Assembly: GCF_025515305.1 (NCBI RefSeq)
Contig: NZ_JAOPHT010000001.1
Location: forward strand, 439,651-503,650
Source: Roseicyclus sediminis
Lineage (GTDB): Bacteria > Pseudomonadota > Alphaproteobacteria > Rhodobacterales > Rhodobacteraceae
Direction of reading: 5' to 3'
Length of the DNA stretch: 64,000 nt
The first letter of the stretch is position 1. The number at the start of each line of letters is the position of its first letter. The position numbers were made by a program, and so were the translations under genes. A model generated the notes under the pieces. That model did not search any database, was not told the DNA's origin, and saw only the letters and a program-made list of their open reading frames with translations. Shown one piece after another: positions 43,757 to 53,660 of this stretch.

Positions 43757-43799
43757 GAAAAGAAAAAGGGTCGCGCCCGCATCCCGGGCGCGACCCTTT
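43757..43799 (-). terminator. Rho-independent terminator of the HU gene
   Basis: On the minus strand a perfect 15 bp stem (AAAGGGTCGCGCCCG with CGGGCGCGACCCTTT, loop of 5) is followed by a T-rich tract, TTCTTTTC. It lies 22 bp after the HU stop. Confidence 0.92.
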
Positions 43800-43821
43800 C
43801 ACGAAAGGTTGGTGGCGGCAA

Positions 43822-44112
43822 TCAGCCGTTCACGCTGTCCTTCAGAGCCTTGGCGATGGTGACCTTCACCTGCCGGTCGGCTTCTTTCTTGATCTGCTCG
43901 CCGGTGGCGGGGTTCCGCACCATGCGCTCGGGGCGCTCGCGGCAGTAGACCTTGCCGATGCCGGGGATCGTGACGGAGCCGCCATTGCCGACTTCCTTGC
44001 TCACGACGGCCGAGATCGCGTCGAGCGCGGCCGCTGCGGTTTTCTTGTCGCCGCCCATCTCGTCGGCCAGTGCGGCGACGAGTTGCGTCTTGGTCATGGG
44101 TTTCTGTGCCAT
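43822..44112 (-). CDS. HU-family DNA-binding protein
   Basis: A 96-residue HU/IHF-like protein. The N-terminal dimer helix (MTKTQLVAALADEM) and the DNA-arm region (NPATGEQIKKEADRQ) are clear, but the arm base GIGKVYCRERPERMVR differs from classical HU (usually GFGxF...RxGRNP). This form with a Cys is typical of a second HU type in Rhodobacterales, as far as I recall. ATG at 44112 has AGGAGAA upstream. ATG at 44097 is an internal alternative. It is monocistronic, with its own strong terminator. Confidence 0.93.
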   Translation of the reverse strand: MAQKPMTKTQLVAALADEMGGDKKTAAAALDAISAVVSKEVGNGGSVTIPGIGKVYCRERPERMVRNPATGEQIKKEADRQVKVTIAKALKDSVNG

Positions 44113-44256
44113 GTCAGTTGTTCTCCTGATACTGCCCGAGCCCTAGGGCCCGTTATGGGCAAAATAACCGAATATTGTGGGTCCATACAACGCCTCGCGT
44201 CACCAATGGGCGGAAAAACACGCCATGTGCAACGTTTTTTTGGCTGTTTTCGCCGC

Positions 44257-45756
44257 TCAGAGGAAGGCCGTCTCCTCGAAAGACCGCAATTTCCGGCTGT
44301 GAAGCCGTTCGAGCGGCATGTCGCGCAGCTTCTCCATCGCCCGGATTCCGATCAGCAGATGGCGCGAGACCTGCGTCTTGTAGAAGGCCGAGGCCATGCC
44401 CGGCAGCTTCAGTTCGCCATGGAGCGGCTTGTCGGACACGCACAGAAGCGTGCCATAGGGCACCCGGAACCGGAAACCGTTGGCGGCGATCGTCGCGCTT
44501 TCCATGTCGAGCGCGATGGCCCGGCTCTGGCTGAGGCGTTGCACGGGGCCCGCCTGGTCACGAAGCTCCCAGTTGCGGTTGTCCACGGTCGCCACCGTGC
44601 CGGTGCGCATGATCCGCTTGAGGTCATATCCCGAGACCTGGGCGACGTCTGCCACGGCCTCCTCCAGCGCGATCTGCACCTCGGCAAGCGCCGGGATCGG
44701 CACCCAGACGGGCAGGTCGTCGTCCAGCACGCGGTCCTCGCGAAGGTAGGCGTGCGCCAGTACGTAGTCGCCCAGGCTCTGGGTGTTCCGCAGACCCGCG
44801 CAATGGCCGACCATCAGCCAGACATGCGGGCGCAGGACGGCGATGTGATCCGTCGCCGTCTTGGCGTTCGAGGGACCGACGCCGATGTTGACGAGCGTGA
44901 TACCCGCGCCGCCGTCCCGGATCAGGTGATAGGTCGGCATCTGCGGCAGCTTGGACGGGGTATTCAGGGGCTGGTCGGGCGTGGTGATGATATCATTGCC
45001 CGGTCCGACCAGCGCGCGATACCCGCTGTTCGGGTCGGCCAGCGCCTCGCGGGCGAAAGCCACGAACTCGTCCATGTAGAACTGGTAGTTCGTGAACAGG
45101 ACGTGGTTCTGGAAATGCTCGGGCAGCGTGGCGGTGTAGTGCGAGAGCCGCGCCAGCGAATAGTCGATGCGCTGCGCCGTGAAGGGGGCAAGCGCGCCCG
45201 ACCCGTCCTCGTGCGTGAAGCCGAAGCCATTGACGATGTCGTCATGGGTCGACTGCAGGTCCGGCACGTCGAAGGCGTCGCGCAGCGGGAAGGACATGGC
45301 GCCTTCCTGCGGCACCTGCACCTCGGCATCGTTGAGCACGGCGAAATGGACCGGGATCGGCGTCATCGAGGGCCCGACAAAGACCGGGACGCCGTGGTTC
45401 TGGATCAGGAGCGCGATCTGCTGCGTCAGGTAATGGCGGAACAGATCCGGGCGCGTGACGGTCGTCATGTAGGTGCCCGGCTCGGCCACGTGGCCAAAGG
45501 CAAGCCGGGTGTCGACCTGGCCATAGGTCGTCGTGGTGATCCGGATCTCCGGGTAGAAGGCGCGGAACCGCGCCGCCGGCGTCCCGCCATCGGCCACCAC
45601 CTCGCGGAAGCGTTCGCGCAGGAACCCCGTCGCGCCCTCGTAGAGTTCCACGAGATAGGCGACGGCCTCGGCGGCGTCGGTGAAGCTGCGGACCTCGCCG
45701 AGGTCGGGGGTCTTCACGGGCAGATGCTTCAGGTGCGCGGTCATGGCGTGATCCAT
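44257..45756 (-). CDS. amn: AMP nucleosidase
   Basis: A 499-residue AMP nucleosidase, which hydrolyses AMP to adenine and ribose 5-phosphate. An N-terminal regulatory domain (DAAEAVAYLVELYEGATGFL) precedes the nucleoside-phosphorylase-like catalytic domain (MPTYHLIRDGGAGITLVNIG, MVGHCAGLRNTQSLGDYVLA, ALDMESATIAANG). The start is ATG at 45756 or 45744. Neither has a strong ribosome site. The gap to the HU gene (144 bp) holds an AT-rich patch, TTGTAT with TTATTT 17 bp apart, that may be the HU promoter. Confidence 0.93.
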   Translation of the reverse strand: MDHAMTAHLKHLPVKTPDLGEVRSFTDAAEAVAYLVELYEGATGFLRERFREVVADGGTPAARFRAFYPEIRITTTTYGQVDTRLAFGHVAEPGTYMTTVTRPDLFRHYLTQQIALLIQNHGVPVFVGPSMTPIPVHFAVLNDAEVQVPQEGAMSFPLRDAFDVPDLQSTHDDIVNGFGFTHEDGSGALAPFTAQRIDYSLARLSHYTATLPEHFQNHVLFTNYQFYMDEFVAFAREALADPNSGYRALVGPGNDIITTPDQPLNTPSKLPQMPTYHLIRDGGAGITLVNIGVGPSNAKTATDHIAVLRPHVWLMVGHCAGLRNTQSLGDYVLAHAYLREDRVLDDDLPVWVPIPALAEVQIALEEAVADVAQVSGYDLKRIMRTGTVATVDNRNWELRDQAGPVQRLSQSRAIALDMESATIAANGFRFRVPYGTLLCVSDKPLHGELKLPGMASAFYKTQVSRHLLIGIRAMEKLRDMPLERLHSRKLRSFEETAFL

Positions 45757-45821
45757 GTGTGACGGTTGGCGTCCATCGGGTCAGGCTTGCAGAAGGCCCG
45801 GTCCCCATCAAGGGCAACGGC

Positions 45822-46526
45822 TCAGCGGCCCATCGCGTGCAGGACGAGGTCCTCGTAGATTGGCAACGCCCTGTCGTAAAGGGCGCGATGCTCGGGAGCG
45901 ACGGGGGGCAGCGGCCCCTCGGCCTCGGCGAAGCCGGTGCTGCGGTGGACCGCGTTGTACCAGTGCCGCGCCCATGCGCCGTCGTAGGGCCTGGGCCCCG
46001 CGGGCCACGACAGCATGCGGTCGGTATAGGAAAGCCCGATCTCCGCGCAGAACCGCCCGAGCATTCCGGCAGGATCGCGCCGGATATCCGCGCTGTCGAT
46101 CACCGGGCCGGGAAAGCGGGCGTGGAACTCCGCCTGCTGGGCAAAGCCGATCTCCTCGAAGGTGACGTGTTCGTTCTTGGCCGCGTAGCTGGCGAGAACC
46201 CGGGCGGGATGGCGGATCAGGTGGGCGTGGACGCAGGTCCCCGCCCAGTCGAGCGGGAAGGCGGGGTCCATGTGGTGGGGCATGTGCTTCATGTAGAAAT
46301 GCGCCATGCCGTCCGGGGGCGGAGCGGCGCAAAGCTCGGCCACGCGGACAGGGTCGGTCTCGTGCGCCGCCATGACCTCGGCGGCAAGGGGATGCGGGCT
46401 GCCGGAACTGGCGAGCCAGGCGGCATAGAAGGGTTCGTCCCAGACCGCGAAATCGCCGCGCGCCGCGAAGGCATACATCATCGCGGTCGACAGGTTCCGG
46501 GGTCCCGACCACATCGCGATTTTCAC
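45822..46526 (-). CDS. Sulfotransferase-like protein
   Basis: A 234-residue member of the sulfotransferase superfamily of the type often found beside branched-chain aminotransferases. The N-terminal phosphosulfate loop is [17 protein letters not shown], and the 3'-phosphate region is [16 protein letters not shown]. The rest is helical. GTG at 46526 gives this conserved start, with GGAGGGACAGG upstream. It is divergent from msrA. The acceptor substrate is unknown, so a true sulfotransferase role is unproven. Confidence 0.8.
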   Translation of the reverse strand: MKIAMWSGPRNLSTAMMYAFAARGDFAVWDEPFYAAWLASSGSPHPLAAEVMAAHETDPVRVAELCAAPPPDGMAHFYMKHMPHHMDPAFPLDWAGTCVHAHLIRHPARVLASYAAKNEHVTFEEIGFAQQAEFHARFPGPVIDSADIRRDPAGMLGRFCAEIGLSYTDRMLSWPAGPRPYDGAWARHWYNAVHRSTGFAEAEGPLPPVAPEHRALYDRALPIYEDLVLHAMGR

Positions 46527-46686
46527 GGCCCTGTCCCTCCGCAACGGCTCGATCCGGCCCCGTGATGGCAGCTATCGCGGCCCTTGCCCAGAGATCACCG
46601 CCGTTCACCCTGTCGTGAATTCACGCGGAGGTGGGTTGCCTCGGCGCGTCATCCGCGTTGCGATGGCGCGAATTCGGGAGACGTCC

Positions 46687-47355
46687 ATGTCACGCACACC
46701 GTTCCGCGACAGCATCAAGATCGCAGCCCTCGGGTGCGCGATCCTCACCGCCATGTTTCTCGCGCCCCATCGCGCCAATGCCGAGGACATCCGCACAACG
46801 GTCGTCGCCGGCGGGTGCTTCTGGTGCGTCGAGGCCGATTTCGAGCGTTTGCGCGGCGTGGTCGAGGTCGTCTCGGGCTTTTCCGGCGGCAGCGTCGCCA
46901 ACCCCACCTACCGGCAGGTCGTGAACGGCGGCACCGGGCATCTCGAGGTCGTGGAGATCACCTACGACGCCGACGTGCTGTCCTATGCGCAGCTTGTCCA
47001 CATGTTCCTCCGCTCGGTCGATCCGACCGATGCGGGCGGCCAGTTCTGCGACCGGGGCCCGAGCTACGCGACCGCGATCTTCGTGCGGAACGCCGAGGAA
47101 CGCCGGATCGCCGAGGCCGCGCTGGCGCAGGCGGCGGCGGACACCGGCCAGACGATCGTCACGCCGGTCCGGGACGCCGCGCCCTTCTATCCGGCCGAGG
47201 ACTACCATCAGGACTACTACCGGTCCGAAGAGTTGATCCTCACGCGCTTCGGGCCGCGCCGGAAATCGGTCGCCTACGACCTCTACCGCAATGCCTGCGG
47301 ACGCGATGCGCGGGTGCGGCAGCTGTGGGGCGATGCCGCGCCCTTCGCGCACTGA
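46687..47355 (+). CDS. msrA: Peptide methionine sulfoxide reductase A, exported form
   Basis: A 222-residue MsrA that reduces methionine-S-sulfoxide in proteins. The catalytic motif is [11 protein letters not shown] with Cys44 (nucleophile) and Cys47. A resolving Cys is in [10 protein letters not shown] near the C-terminus. The first about 32 residues ([17 protein letters not shown], cleavage near ANA-ED) look like a Sec signal peptide or anchor. The enzyme probably works in the periplasm rather than the cytosol. ATG at 46687 follows GGGAGACGTCC. The frame from 46615 is upstream non-coding. It is convergent with yggT. Confidence 0.9.
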   Translation: MSRTPFRDSIKIAALGCAILTAMFLAPHRANAEDIRTTVVAGGCFWCVEADFERLRGVVEVVSGFSGGSVANPTYRQVVNGGTGHLEVVEITYDADVLSYAQLVHMFLRSVDPTDAGGQFCDRGPSYATAIFVRNAEERRIAEAALAQAAADTGQTIVTPVRDAAPFYPAEDYHQDYYRSEELILTRFGPRRKSVAYDLYRNACGRDARVRQLWGDAAPFAH

Positions 47356-47358
47356 ACC

Positions 47359-47646
47359 TCAGAGGAAGACGCCCGCGTTATTTATCAGGATGATCCTCAG
47401 CGCGTAGATCGCGATGAAGACGACCAGAGGCGCGAGGTCGAGCCCCCCCATCGCTGGCAACGCGCGGCGGATCGGCCCGTAGACGGGCTCAAGCAGCCGG
47501 TTCAACCCGTCCCAGATCTGCGCGACGATGGGCTGCCGGAGGTTCAGCACCCCGAAATTGATCAGCCAGCTCAGGATCACGTGCGCGATCACGATGTAGA
47601 AGGCCACGTCGAGAAGCAGCATCAAGATCTGGAAAAGCGAGGTCAT
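47359..47646 (-). CDS. YggT family membrane protein
   Basis: A 95-residue membrane protein with two hydrophobic regions and the family core VLNLRQPIVAQIWDGLNRLLEPVYGPIRRALP. YggT/Ycf19 proteins are small inner-membrane proteins of poorly known function, linked to division or osmotic stress. ATG at 47646 starts the first helix. Longer frames run into the thioesterase upstream region. It is convergent with msrA and divergent from the thioesterase gene. Confidence 0.88.
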   Translation of the reverse strand: MTSLFQILMLLLDVAFYIVIAHVILSWLINFGVLNLRQPIVAQIWDGLNRLLEPVYGPIRRALPAMGGLDLAPLVVFIAIYALRIILINNAGVFL

Positions 47647-47774
47647 CGGCGGGCCCTGGCGTCTGGGGAGTGGACTGGGTGGCGACATAGGCGCCGTGGT
47701 GCAGGAGTGCAAGCGCGGGCCAGATGACGCGACGGCGGGCTTGAACCCGCCGCACACCTCGGTTTTCTGCCGGC

Positions 47775-48305
47775 ATGTACCCGTTCGTCCGCACCGCGAG
47801 CATCGTCGCCTCCGAAAGCCGCAAGCCCGCGCTCGGCGTCCTCGACACGCATGTCCTTCGCCTGACGTGCCTGCCCTGGGACGCCGACATGTACTGGGAG
47901 ATGAACAACGGACGCGTGCTCACGATCTACGATCTCGGGCGCACCGGCCTCGCCGTGCGGACGGGTCTCTGGCGCGTCCTGAAGGAACAGGGTTGGGGCC
48001 TCGTCGTGGCGGGCGCCTCGGTGCGGTATCGCGCGCGCATCCGCCCGTTCCAGCGCTTCGAGGTGCGCACGCGGATCATCGGCTGGGACAAGCGGTTCAT
48101 CTATGTCGAGCAGGCGATGTGGCGGGGCGACACGGCCTGCAACCATGCGCTGATGCGCACGGGCGTCACGACGGCGGGGCGGCTGACCGACACGGCGCGC
48201 GTGGCCGAGGCGCTGGGTGTCCGCGATGCCTCTCCACCGCTGCCGGACTGGGCGAAGGCCTGGACGGAGGCCGACGCGGAGCGCCCCTGGCCGCCATCGT
48301 CCTGA
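47775..48305 (+). CDS. Acyl-CoA thioesterase (4HBT/hotdog fold)
   Basis: A 176-residue hotdog-fold thioesterase. DADMYWEMNNGRVLTIYDLGR matches the catalytic helix of the 4-hydroxybenzoyl-CoA thioesterase type (here Asn-Asn-Gly after the Asp region). VSVRYRARIRPFQRFEVRT-like strands follow. It would hydrolyse acyl-CoA to acid and CoA. Chain length is unknown. ATG at 47775. It is upstream of the UMF1 gene (84 bp gap), without sign of a joint transcript. Confidence 0.82.
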   Translation: MYPFVRTASIVASESRKPALGVLDTHVLRLTCLPWDADMYWEMNNGRVLTIYDLGRTGLAVRTGLWRVLKEQGWGLVVAGASVRYRARIRPFQRFEVRTRIIGWDKRFIYVEQAMWRGDTACNHALMRTGVTTAGRLTDTARVAEALGVRDASPPLPDWAKAWTEADAERPWPPSS

Positions 48306-48389
48306 CGGGAAATTCGACGCGAATTGCACGTTAATGATTAACGCCTGATTAGCGTTTACAAACGATGAACTCGGGCGGAAAGTGCGCCC

Positions 48390-49793
48390 ATGAGCGTGCT
48401 TACCGAACCCAGACCCCTGCCGCCGCTGGCCGAGCTTCCCTCCGAGGGACGCCGGCGGGTCTGGGGCTGGTGGGCCTTCGACTGGGCGAGCCAGCCCTAC
48501 AATACGCTCCTGCTGACATTCATCTTCGGCCCCTACGTCAACGAGCTTCTGGGCGACGGGACGGCGGCGCAGACGGCATGGGGCTACGGCATTGGCGCGG
48601 CCGGCCTCGTGATCGCGCTTCTGGCGCCGTTCCTTGGGGCGGTGGCGGACCTTTCGGGGCGGCGGATGCCGTTCATATGGCTCTTCTCGGCCATGTACAT
48701 CGCCGGCGCCTGGGGCCTCTGGTACGCCGTGCCGGGCGACTTCAACCTCGTGCTCATCCTGTTCTACTTCGCGATCGGCCTGATCGGGATGGAGTTCGCG
48801 ACGATCTTCACCAACGCGCTTCTGCCCACGATCTGCCGCCGGGAGGACCTGGGCCGCGTCTCGGGCTCGGGCTTCGCCTTCGGCTATCTCGGCGGCTTCC
48901 TCGCCCTGGTGGCGATGCTCCTGCTGTTCGCCGAAAACGCCGAGACGGGGAAGACGCTCATCGGGATCGACCCGGTGTTCGGGCTCGACGCAGAAACGCG
49001 GGAAGGCACGCGGGCGGTCGGTCCCGGCACCGCGCTGTGGTACGCGGTCTTCATGATCCCATTCTTCCTCTGGGTCCGCGACCCGCGCCCGCCGGGGTCG
49101 ATCCCGGTCGGTCGTGCGATGGCGGGCGCATGGCCGGAACTGAAGGCGACGCTCAAGGCCCTGCCCGCCGACCGCAGCCTTTTCGCCTACCTCGCTTCCT
49201 CCATGTTCTACCGCGATGCGCTGAACGGGATGTATGTCTTCGGCGGCATCTACGCGGCGGGCGTGCTGGGCTGGTCGGTCGTCGATGTCGGCATCTTCGG
49301 CATCCTCGCGGTGCTGACCGGCGCCTTTTTCGCCTGGCTCGGGGGCCGCGCCGACAGCCGCTTCGGACCCAAGCCCGTCATCGTGTTCAACGTGCTGCTC
49401 CTGACGCTGGTGGCGCTCGGCGTCGTCTTCATCAGCCGCGAGAGCGTCTTCGGAATCGCCGTCGGCCCCGAAAGTCGGCTGCCCGACATCGCCTTCTATG
49501 TCCTTGGCGCCCTGATCGGCGCGGGCGGCGGTTCGCTTCAATCCTCCTCGCGGACGATGATGGTGCGGCAGGCGCGCGCCGACCGGATGACCGAGGGCTT
49601 CGGCCTCTATGCGCTGGCGGGCAAGGCGACGTCGTTCATCGCACCCCTGTCCATCGGTGTCGTGACGCAGGTCACCGGCAGCCAGCAGATGGGGGTCAGC
49701 CCGCTCGTCGTGCTGTTCTCCATCGGGCTCGTATTGATGTTCTTCGTCGATGCGGAAGGTCGCAAGCCGCAAGCGGCGGAGGTCCCGGCATGA
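48390..49793 (+). CDS. UMF1/Atg22-type MFS transporter
   Basis: A 467-residue membrane protein with about 12 helices. The N-terminal AFDWASQPYNTLLLTFIFGPY is the UMF1/Atg22-like hallmark, related to amino-acid efflux from vacuoles in yeast. The bacterial substrate is unknown. ATG at 48390. The stop overlaps the next start as ATGA (49790-49793), so it is translationally coupled to the MepA-like gene. Confidence 0.85.
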   Translation: MSVLTEPRPLPPLAELPSEGRRRVWGWWAFDWASQPYNTLLLTFIFGPYVNELLGDGTAAQTAWGYGIGAAGLVIALLAPFLGAVADLSGRRMPFIWLFSAMYIAGAWGLWYAVPGDFNLVLILFYFAIGLIGMEFATIFTNALLPTICRREDLGRVSGSGFAFGYLGGFLALVAMLLLFAENAETGKTLIGIDPVFGLDAETREGTRAVGPGTALWYAVFMIPFFLWVRDPRPPGSIPVGRAMAGAWPELKATLKALPADRSLFAYLASSMFYRDALNGMYVFGGIYAAGVLGWSVVDVGIFGILAVLTGAFFAWLGGRADSRFGPKPVIVFNVLLLTLVALGVVFISRESVFGIAVGPESRLPDIAFYVLGALIGAGGGSLQSSSRTMMVRQARADRMTEGFGLYALAGKATSFIAPLSIGVVTQVTGSQQMGVSPLVVLFSIGLVLMFFVDAEGRKPQAAEVPA

Positions 49794-50698
49794 AGATGCG
49801 CGCCCTGTCCATCGCCGCGACCGCCTTCCTCGCGGCCTGCGTGTCCACCGCGGGCCCCGCCCTCGACCCCACGATCTCGGGCATGCAGGCACGCGAGTTC
49901 TTCGGCGCCGAGGACCTCGGCTCGCCGCACGAGCCAGAGGTGATCGGCTTCTACGCCAATGGCTGCGTCGCCGGGGCGCAGGCCCTGCCCGAGACCGGCC
50001 CGACCTGGCAGGCGATGCGCCTGTCGCGGAACCGCAACTGGGGCCATCCCGAACTGATCGACTATGTCACCGGGCTCAGCCGGCAGGTCGCGGCGTCGAC
50101 TTCCTGGAACGGCCTCTATGTCGGCGACATGAGCCAGCCGCGCGGCGGCCCCATGCTGACGGGCCATGTCAGCCACCAGTCCGGCCTCGACGTCGACATC
50201 TGGATGCTGCCCGCCCGCGACCTCGGCCTCAGCGCGCAGGAACGCGAAAGCCTCAGCTCGATCTCCGTCCAGTCGCAGCGGGGCGCCTGGATCAACGACA
50301 ACTGGACCGAGGATCACGCGCGGGTCCTTCGCCTCGCCGCCAGCGATCCCCGGGTCGAGCGCATCTTCGTCGCGACCGGGGTCAAGGTCTGGCTCTGCCG
50401 GAACGAGACCGGCGACCGCAGCTGGCTCAACCGGATCCGGCCCGCCACTGGCCACCACTACCATTTCCACGTGCGGCTCGCCTGTCCTGCCGGGTCGCGC
50501 GATTGCGAGGAGCAGGAGCCGCCGGAACCCGGCGACGGATGCGCCGAGGCAGAAGCCCGCGCCGCAGCCATCCTCAACCCGCCACCGCCGCAACCCGACG
50601 ATGGCGTCCGCCCTCCACCCGGCCCGCCCCGAGGCAACGGCGTGACCATGTCCCAGGTCCCCCGCCAGTGCCTCGCGATCCTGACCGGCCTCCAATAG
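49790..50698 (+). CDS. mepA: Penicillin-insensitive murein endopeptidase (M74, MepA-like lipoprotein)
   Basis: A 302-residue murein endopeptidase that cleaves D-Ala-mDap crosslinks in peptidoglycan. The zinc site is GHVSHQSGLDVDIW (HxxGxxxD) plus HHYHFHVRLAC near residue 225. Conserved Cys residues for disulfides are present. The N-terminus (LSIAATAFLAAC) is a lipoprotein signal with Cys17. A Pro-rich segment (LNPPPPQPDDG) precedes the C-terminus. The start is coupled to the UMF1 stop by ATGA. It may act with the nearby cell-wall lipoprotein genes. Confidence 0.93.
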   Translation: MKMRALSIAATAFLAACVSTAGPALDPTISGMQAREFFGAEDLGSPHEPEVIGFYANGCVAGAQALPETGPTWQAMRLSRNRNWGHPELIDYVTGLSRQVAASTSWNGLYVGDMSQPRGGPMLTGHVSHQSGLDVDIWMLPARDLGLSAQERESLSSISVQSQRGAWINDNWTEDHARVLRLAASDPRVERIFVATGVKVWLCRNETGDRSWLNRIRPATGHHYHFHVRLACPAGSRDCEEQEPPEPGDGCAEAEARAAAILNPPPPQPDDGVRPPPGPPRGNGVTMSQVPRQCLAILTGLQ

Positions 50699-50709
50699 AC
50701 TGAACCGAA

Positions 50710-51594
50710 ATGAAAATTCGTATTGCTTCGCTCGGCCTCGCGGCCGCGCTCGCTGCCCTCGTGCCTTCCGAGATCCGCGCAAGCGGCCTGCAACTCCTGA
50801 CCGACCTCGCCCTGACGATCCCCGGAACGGACGCCTTCGGCGGGCTCTCGGCCATCGAGATGGACCGCGACGGACGCGGCGCGGTGATCGTCTCGGACCG
50901 CGCGACGATGTTCCTCGTCAGCCTCGACCGCGAAGGCGGCAGGGTGACCGGAATGGGCCTGCGCGCAATGAGCCCGCTGACCGATATGACCGGACGGCGC
51001 CCCGCGCGCCCGGACCTGATGGACAGCGAGGGGATCGCGCGTCTGCCGGACGGGCGCCTCGCGCTGTCCTTCGAGGGACGCATGCGCATCGCCATCCACG
51101 GAACAGACGGGCGCGCGCGAACCGAGATCGCCCCGCCTCCGGGTTCTGGCCGCCTGCCCGGCAACGGCGGATACGAGGGTCTAGCCGCCGATGCGCGCGG
51201 CGACCTCTGGACGTTGGCCGAGGAGACGCCGGGCGGCGGGCCGACCCCGCTCTATCGCCATTCGGGCGGTGCGTGGAACCATGTCGCCAGCCTTCCCCGG
51301 ACCGGCGGCTACAAGCCCGTGGGCATCGACTTCGACGACCGAGGGCGGCTCTACGTGCTGGAGCGGCGGTTCACGCTGGGCGGTTTCTCCTCGCGGATCA
51401 CGCGCTATCCCGTGACGCGTGCCGGCGTCGGCGAAGGCGAGCTTCTGCTGCAGACACCCACCGGGCGGCATGGCAACCTTGAAGGCATCAGCCTCTGGCG
51501 CGCCGGCGGCGTCCTGATCGCCTCCGCCGTCGCGGACAACAACTTCCGACAGCCGAACGCGACCCGGCTCGTCGAATACATCGTCCCGGATTAA
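50710..51594 (+). CDS. Esterase-like phytase family protein, secreted
   Basis: A 294-residue exported protein of the phytase-like/esterase-like PF13449-type family. A signal peptide (MKIRIASLGLAAALAALV, cleavage near IRA-SG) precedes beta-propeller-like repeats (DAFGGLSAIEMDRDGRG, MDSEGIARLPDGR, GYEGLAADARGDLWTL, GKPVGIDFDD-like). Members are proposed phosphatases or esterases acting in the periplasm. Substrate is unproven. ATG at 50710, 11 nt after the mepA stop, so it probably shares the transcript. It is convergent with the LOG gene. Confidence 0.8.
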   Translation: MKIRIASLGLAAALAALVPSEIRASGLQLLTDLALTIPGTDAFGGLSAIEMDRDGRGAVIVSDRATMFLVSLDREGGRVTGMGLRAMSPLTDMTGRRPARPDLMDSEGIARLPDGRLALSFEGRMRIAIHGTDGRARTEIAPPPGSGRLPGNGGYEGLAADARGDLWTLAEETPGGGPTPLYRHSGGAWNHVASLPRTGGYKPVGIDFDDRGRLYVLERRFTLGGFSSRITRYPVTRAGVGEGELLLQTPTGRHGNLEGISLWRAGGVLIASAVADNNFRQPNATRLVEYIVPD

Positions 51595-51600
51595 GGTGTC

Positions 51601-52440
51601 CTACCGCCCCGGGATATCGCCGCGCTTGCCGGAATAGGTCCAGCCGTCGATGACCTCCAGCGCCTGTTCGGAGGTCTCGACGAAACGGAACAGGTCGAGA
51701 TCCGCCTCCGCGATCGTGCCGGCCCGCGCCAGCGCGTCCCAGTTCACCACGTCGCGCCAGAAGGCCTCTCCGAAGAGGATCACCGGCACCTGCTCCATCC
51801 GCCCGGTCTGGATCAGGGTCAGGCTTTCGAACAGCTCGTCGAGCGTGCCGAAACCGCCGGGGAAGACCGCGATGGCCTTGGCGCGCAGGAGGAAGTGCAT
51901 CTTGCGGATGCCGAAATAGTGGAAGTTGAAGCAGAGTTCGGGCGTGACGTAGCCATTGGGAACCTGCTCGTGCGGAAGCACGATGTTGAGGCCGATGGAG
52001 CATCCCCCTGCCTCCTTCGCGCCGCGGTTCCCGGCCTCCATCACGCCGGGCCCGCCGCCGGTGACGATGACGTTCTCGGTGCAGTTCGTGGCCACGGAGC
52101 GTTCGGTGATGGCGTGGGCGAAGCGCTGCGCCTCCTCGTAGTAGCGGCTCATCTCTTGCAGCGCCGCGCTGCGCGCGTCATCGCCCGGGCGCGGAATGCG
52201 CGCACCGCCGAACAGGACCACGGTCGAGACGATCCCGCGCGCGTCGAGCTCCAGCTCGGGCTTCAGGAGTTCGAGCTGTAGCCGCACGGGGCGCAGCTCG
52301 TCACGCAGCAGGAAATCGGGATCGGCAAAGGCGAGCCGGTAGGCCGACGAGCGTGCCTGCGGCGAGTCGGCCACGTGGCGGCTCGATTCCAGGTCCTGTC
52401 CCGCGTGGCGGAACGGGCCTTGGCGGGGATCGTCCTTCAT
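51601..52440 (-). CDS. LOG family protein (TIGR00730-type Rossmann fold)
   Basis: A 279-residue member of the LOG family, which hydrolyses cytokinin or purine nucleotide monophosphates (phosphoribohydrolase). The signature pair is VTGGGPGVMEAGNRGA and FPGGFGTLDELFE. ATG at 52440 with AAGGAGAGG upstream is chosen. A 40-residue N-terminal extension precedes the fold. Because the organism is a bacterium, the actual role may be purine salvage rather than hormone activation. The C-terminus is convergent with the esterase-like gene. Confidence 0.88.
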   Translation of the reverse strand: MKDDPRQGPFRHAGQDLESSRHVADSPQARSSAYRLAFADPDFLLRDELRPVRLQLELLKPELELDARGIVSTVVLFGGARIPRPGDDARSAALQEMSRYYEEAQRFAHAITERSVATNCTENVIVTGGGPGVMEAGNRGAKEAGGCSIGLNIVLPHEQVPNGYVTPELCFNFHYFGIRKMHFLLRAKAIAVFPGGFGTLDELFESLTLIQTGRMEQVPVILFGEAFWRDVVNWDALARAGTIAEADLDLFRFVETSEQALEVIDGWTYSGKRGDIPGR

Positions 52441-52558
52441 GTGCCTCTCCTTTGGCGGCGCGTCGTCCTGCACCTAGCCCGGACAGGGCCGGATTGCCAG
52501 CGCGGGGCACGCCCGGTATAGCCGCCCAAACGTCAGATTGCCCCGAGGGAGCCCGCCC

Positions 52559-53386
<828 letters not shown>

Positions 53387-53408
53387 GCGCGTAACGGAGG
53401 GCAAGGGG

Positions 53409-53660
53409 ATGCAGGGCGTAGGCTGGTTTCTCGCGATCATCGTCGGCGGGTTCGCCGGCTGGATCGCCGAGCGGCTCATGAAGGCCGATCACGGGCTGCT
53501 GAAGAACATCCTGCTCGGCATCATCGGCGCGGTGATCGGCAATACCCTTCTCCGGATGTTCAGCATCGCACCGCCGGTCGGTCTGCCCGGACAGCTGATC
53601 GTGGCGGTGGCCGGCGCATCGCTCCTGATCTGGATCGGCCGGGCGTTTTCGCGCCGGTGA
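53409..53660 (+). CDS. GlsB/YeaQ/YmgE-family small membrane protein
   Basis: An 83-residue protein with two to three hydrophobic segments and Gly-rich helices (FLAIIVGGFAGWIAERLM, LLGIIGAVIGNTLLR), as in transglycosylase-associated GlsB/YeaQ/YmgE proteins. Function is poorly known and may be an envelope stress factor. ATG at 53409. It starts 22 nt after dapD and its stop overlaps the next start as GTGA (53657-53660), so three genes may be co-transcribed. Confidence 0.85.
   Translation: MQGVGWFLAIIVGGFAGWIAERLMKADHGLLKNILLGIIGAVIGNTLLRMFSIAPPVGLPGQLIVAVAGASLLIWIGRAFSRR

Noticed and set aside
47643..49892. A 749-residue frame opposite the thioesterase and UMF1 genes
   Set aside because: It is charged, repetitive and antisense to two well supported genes.
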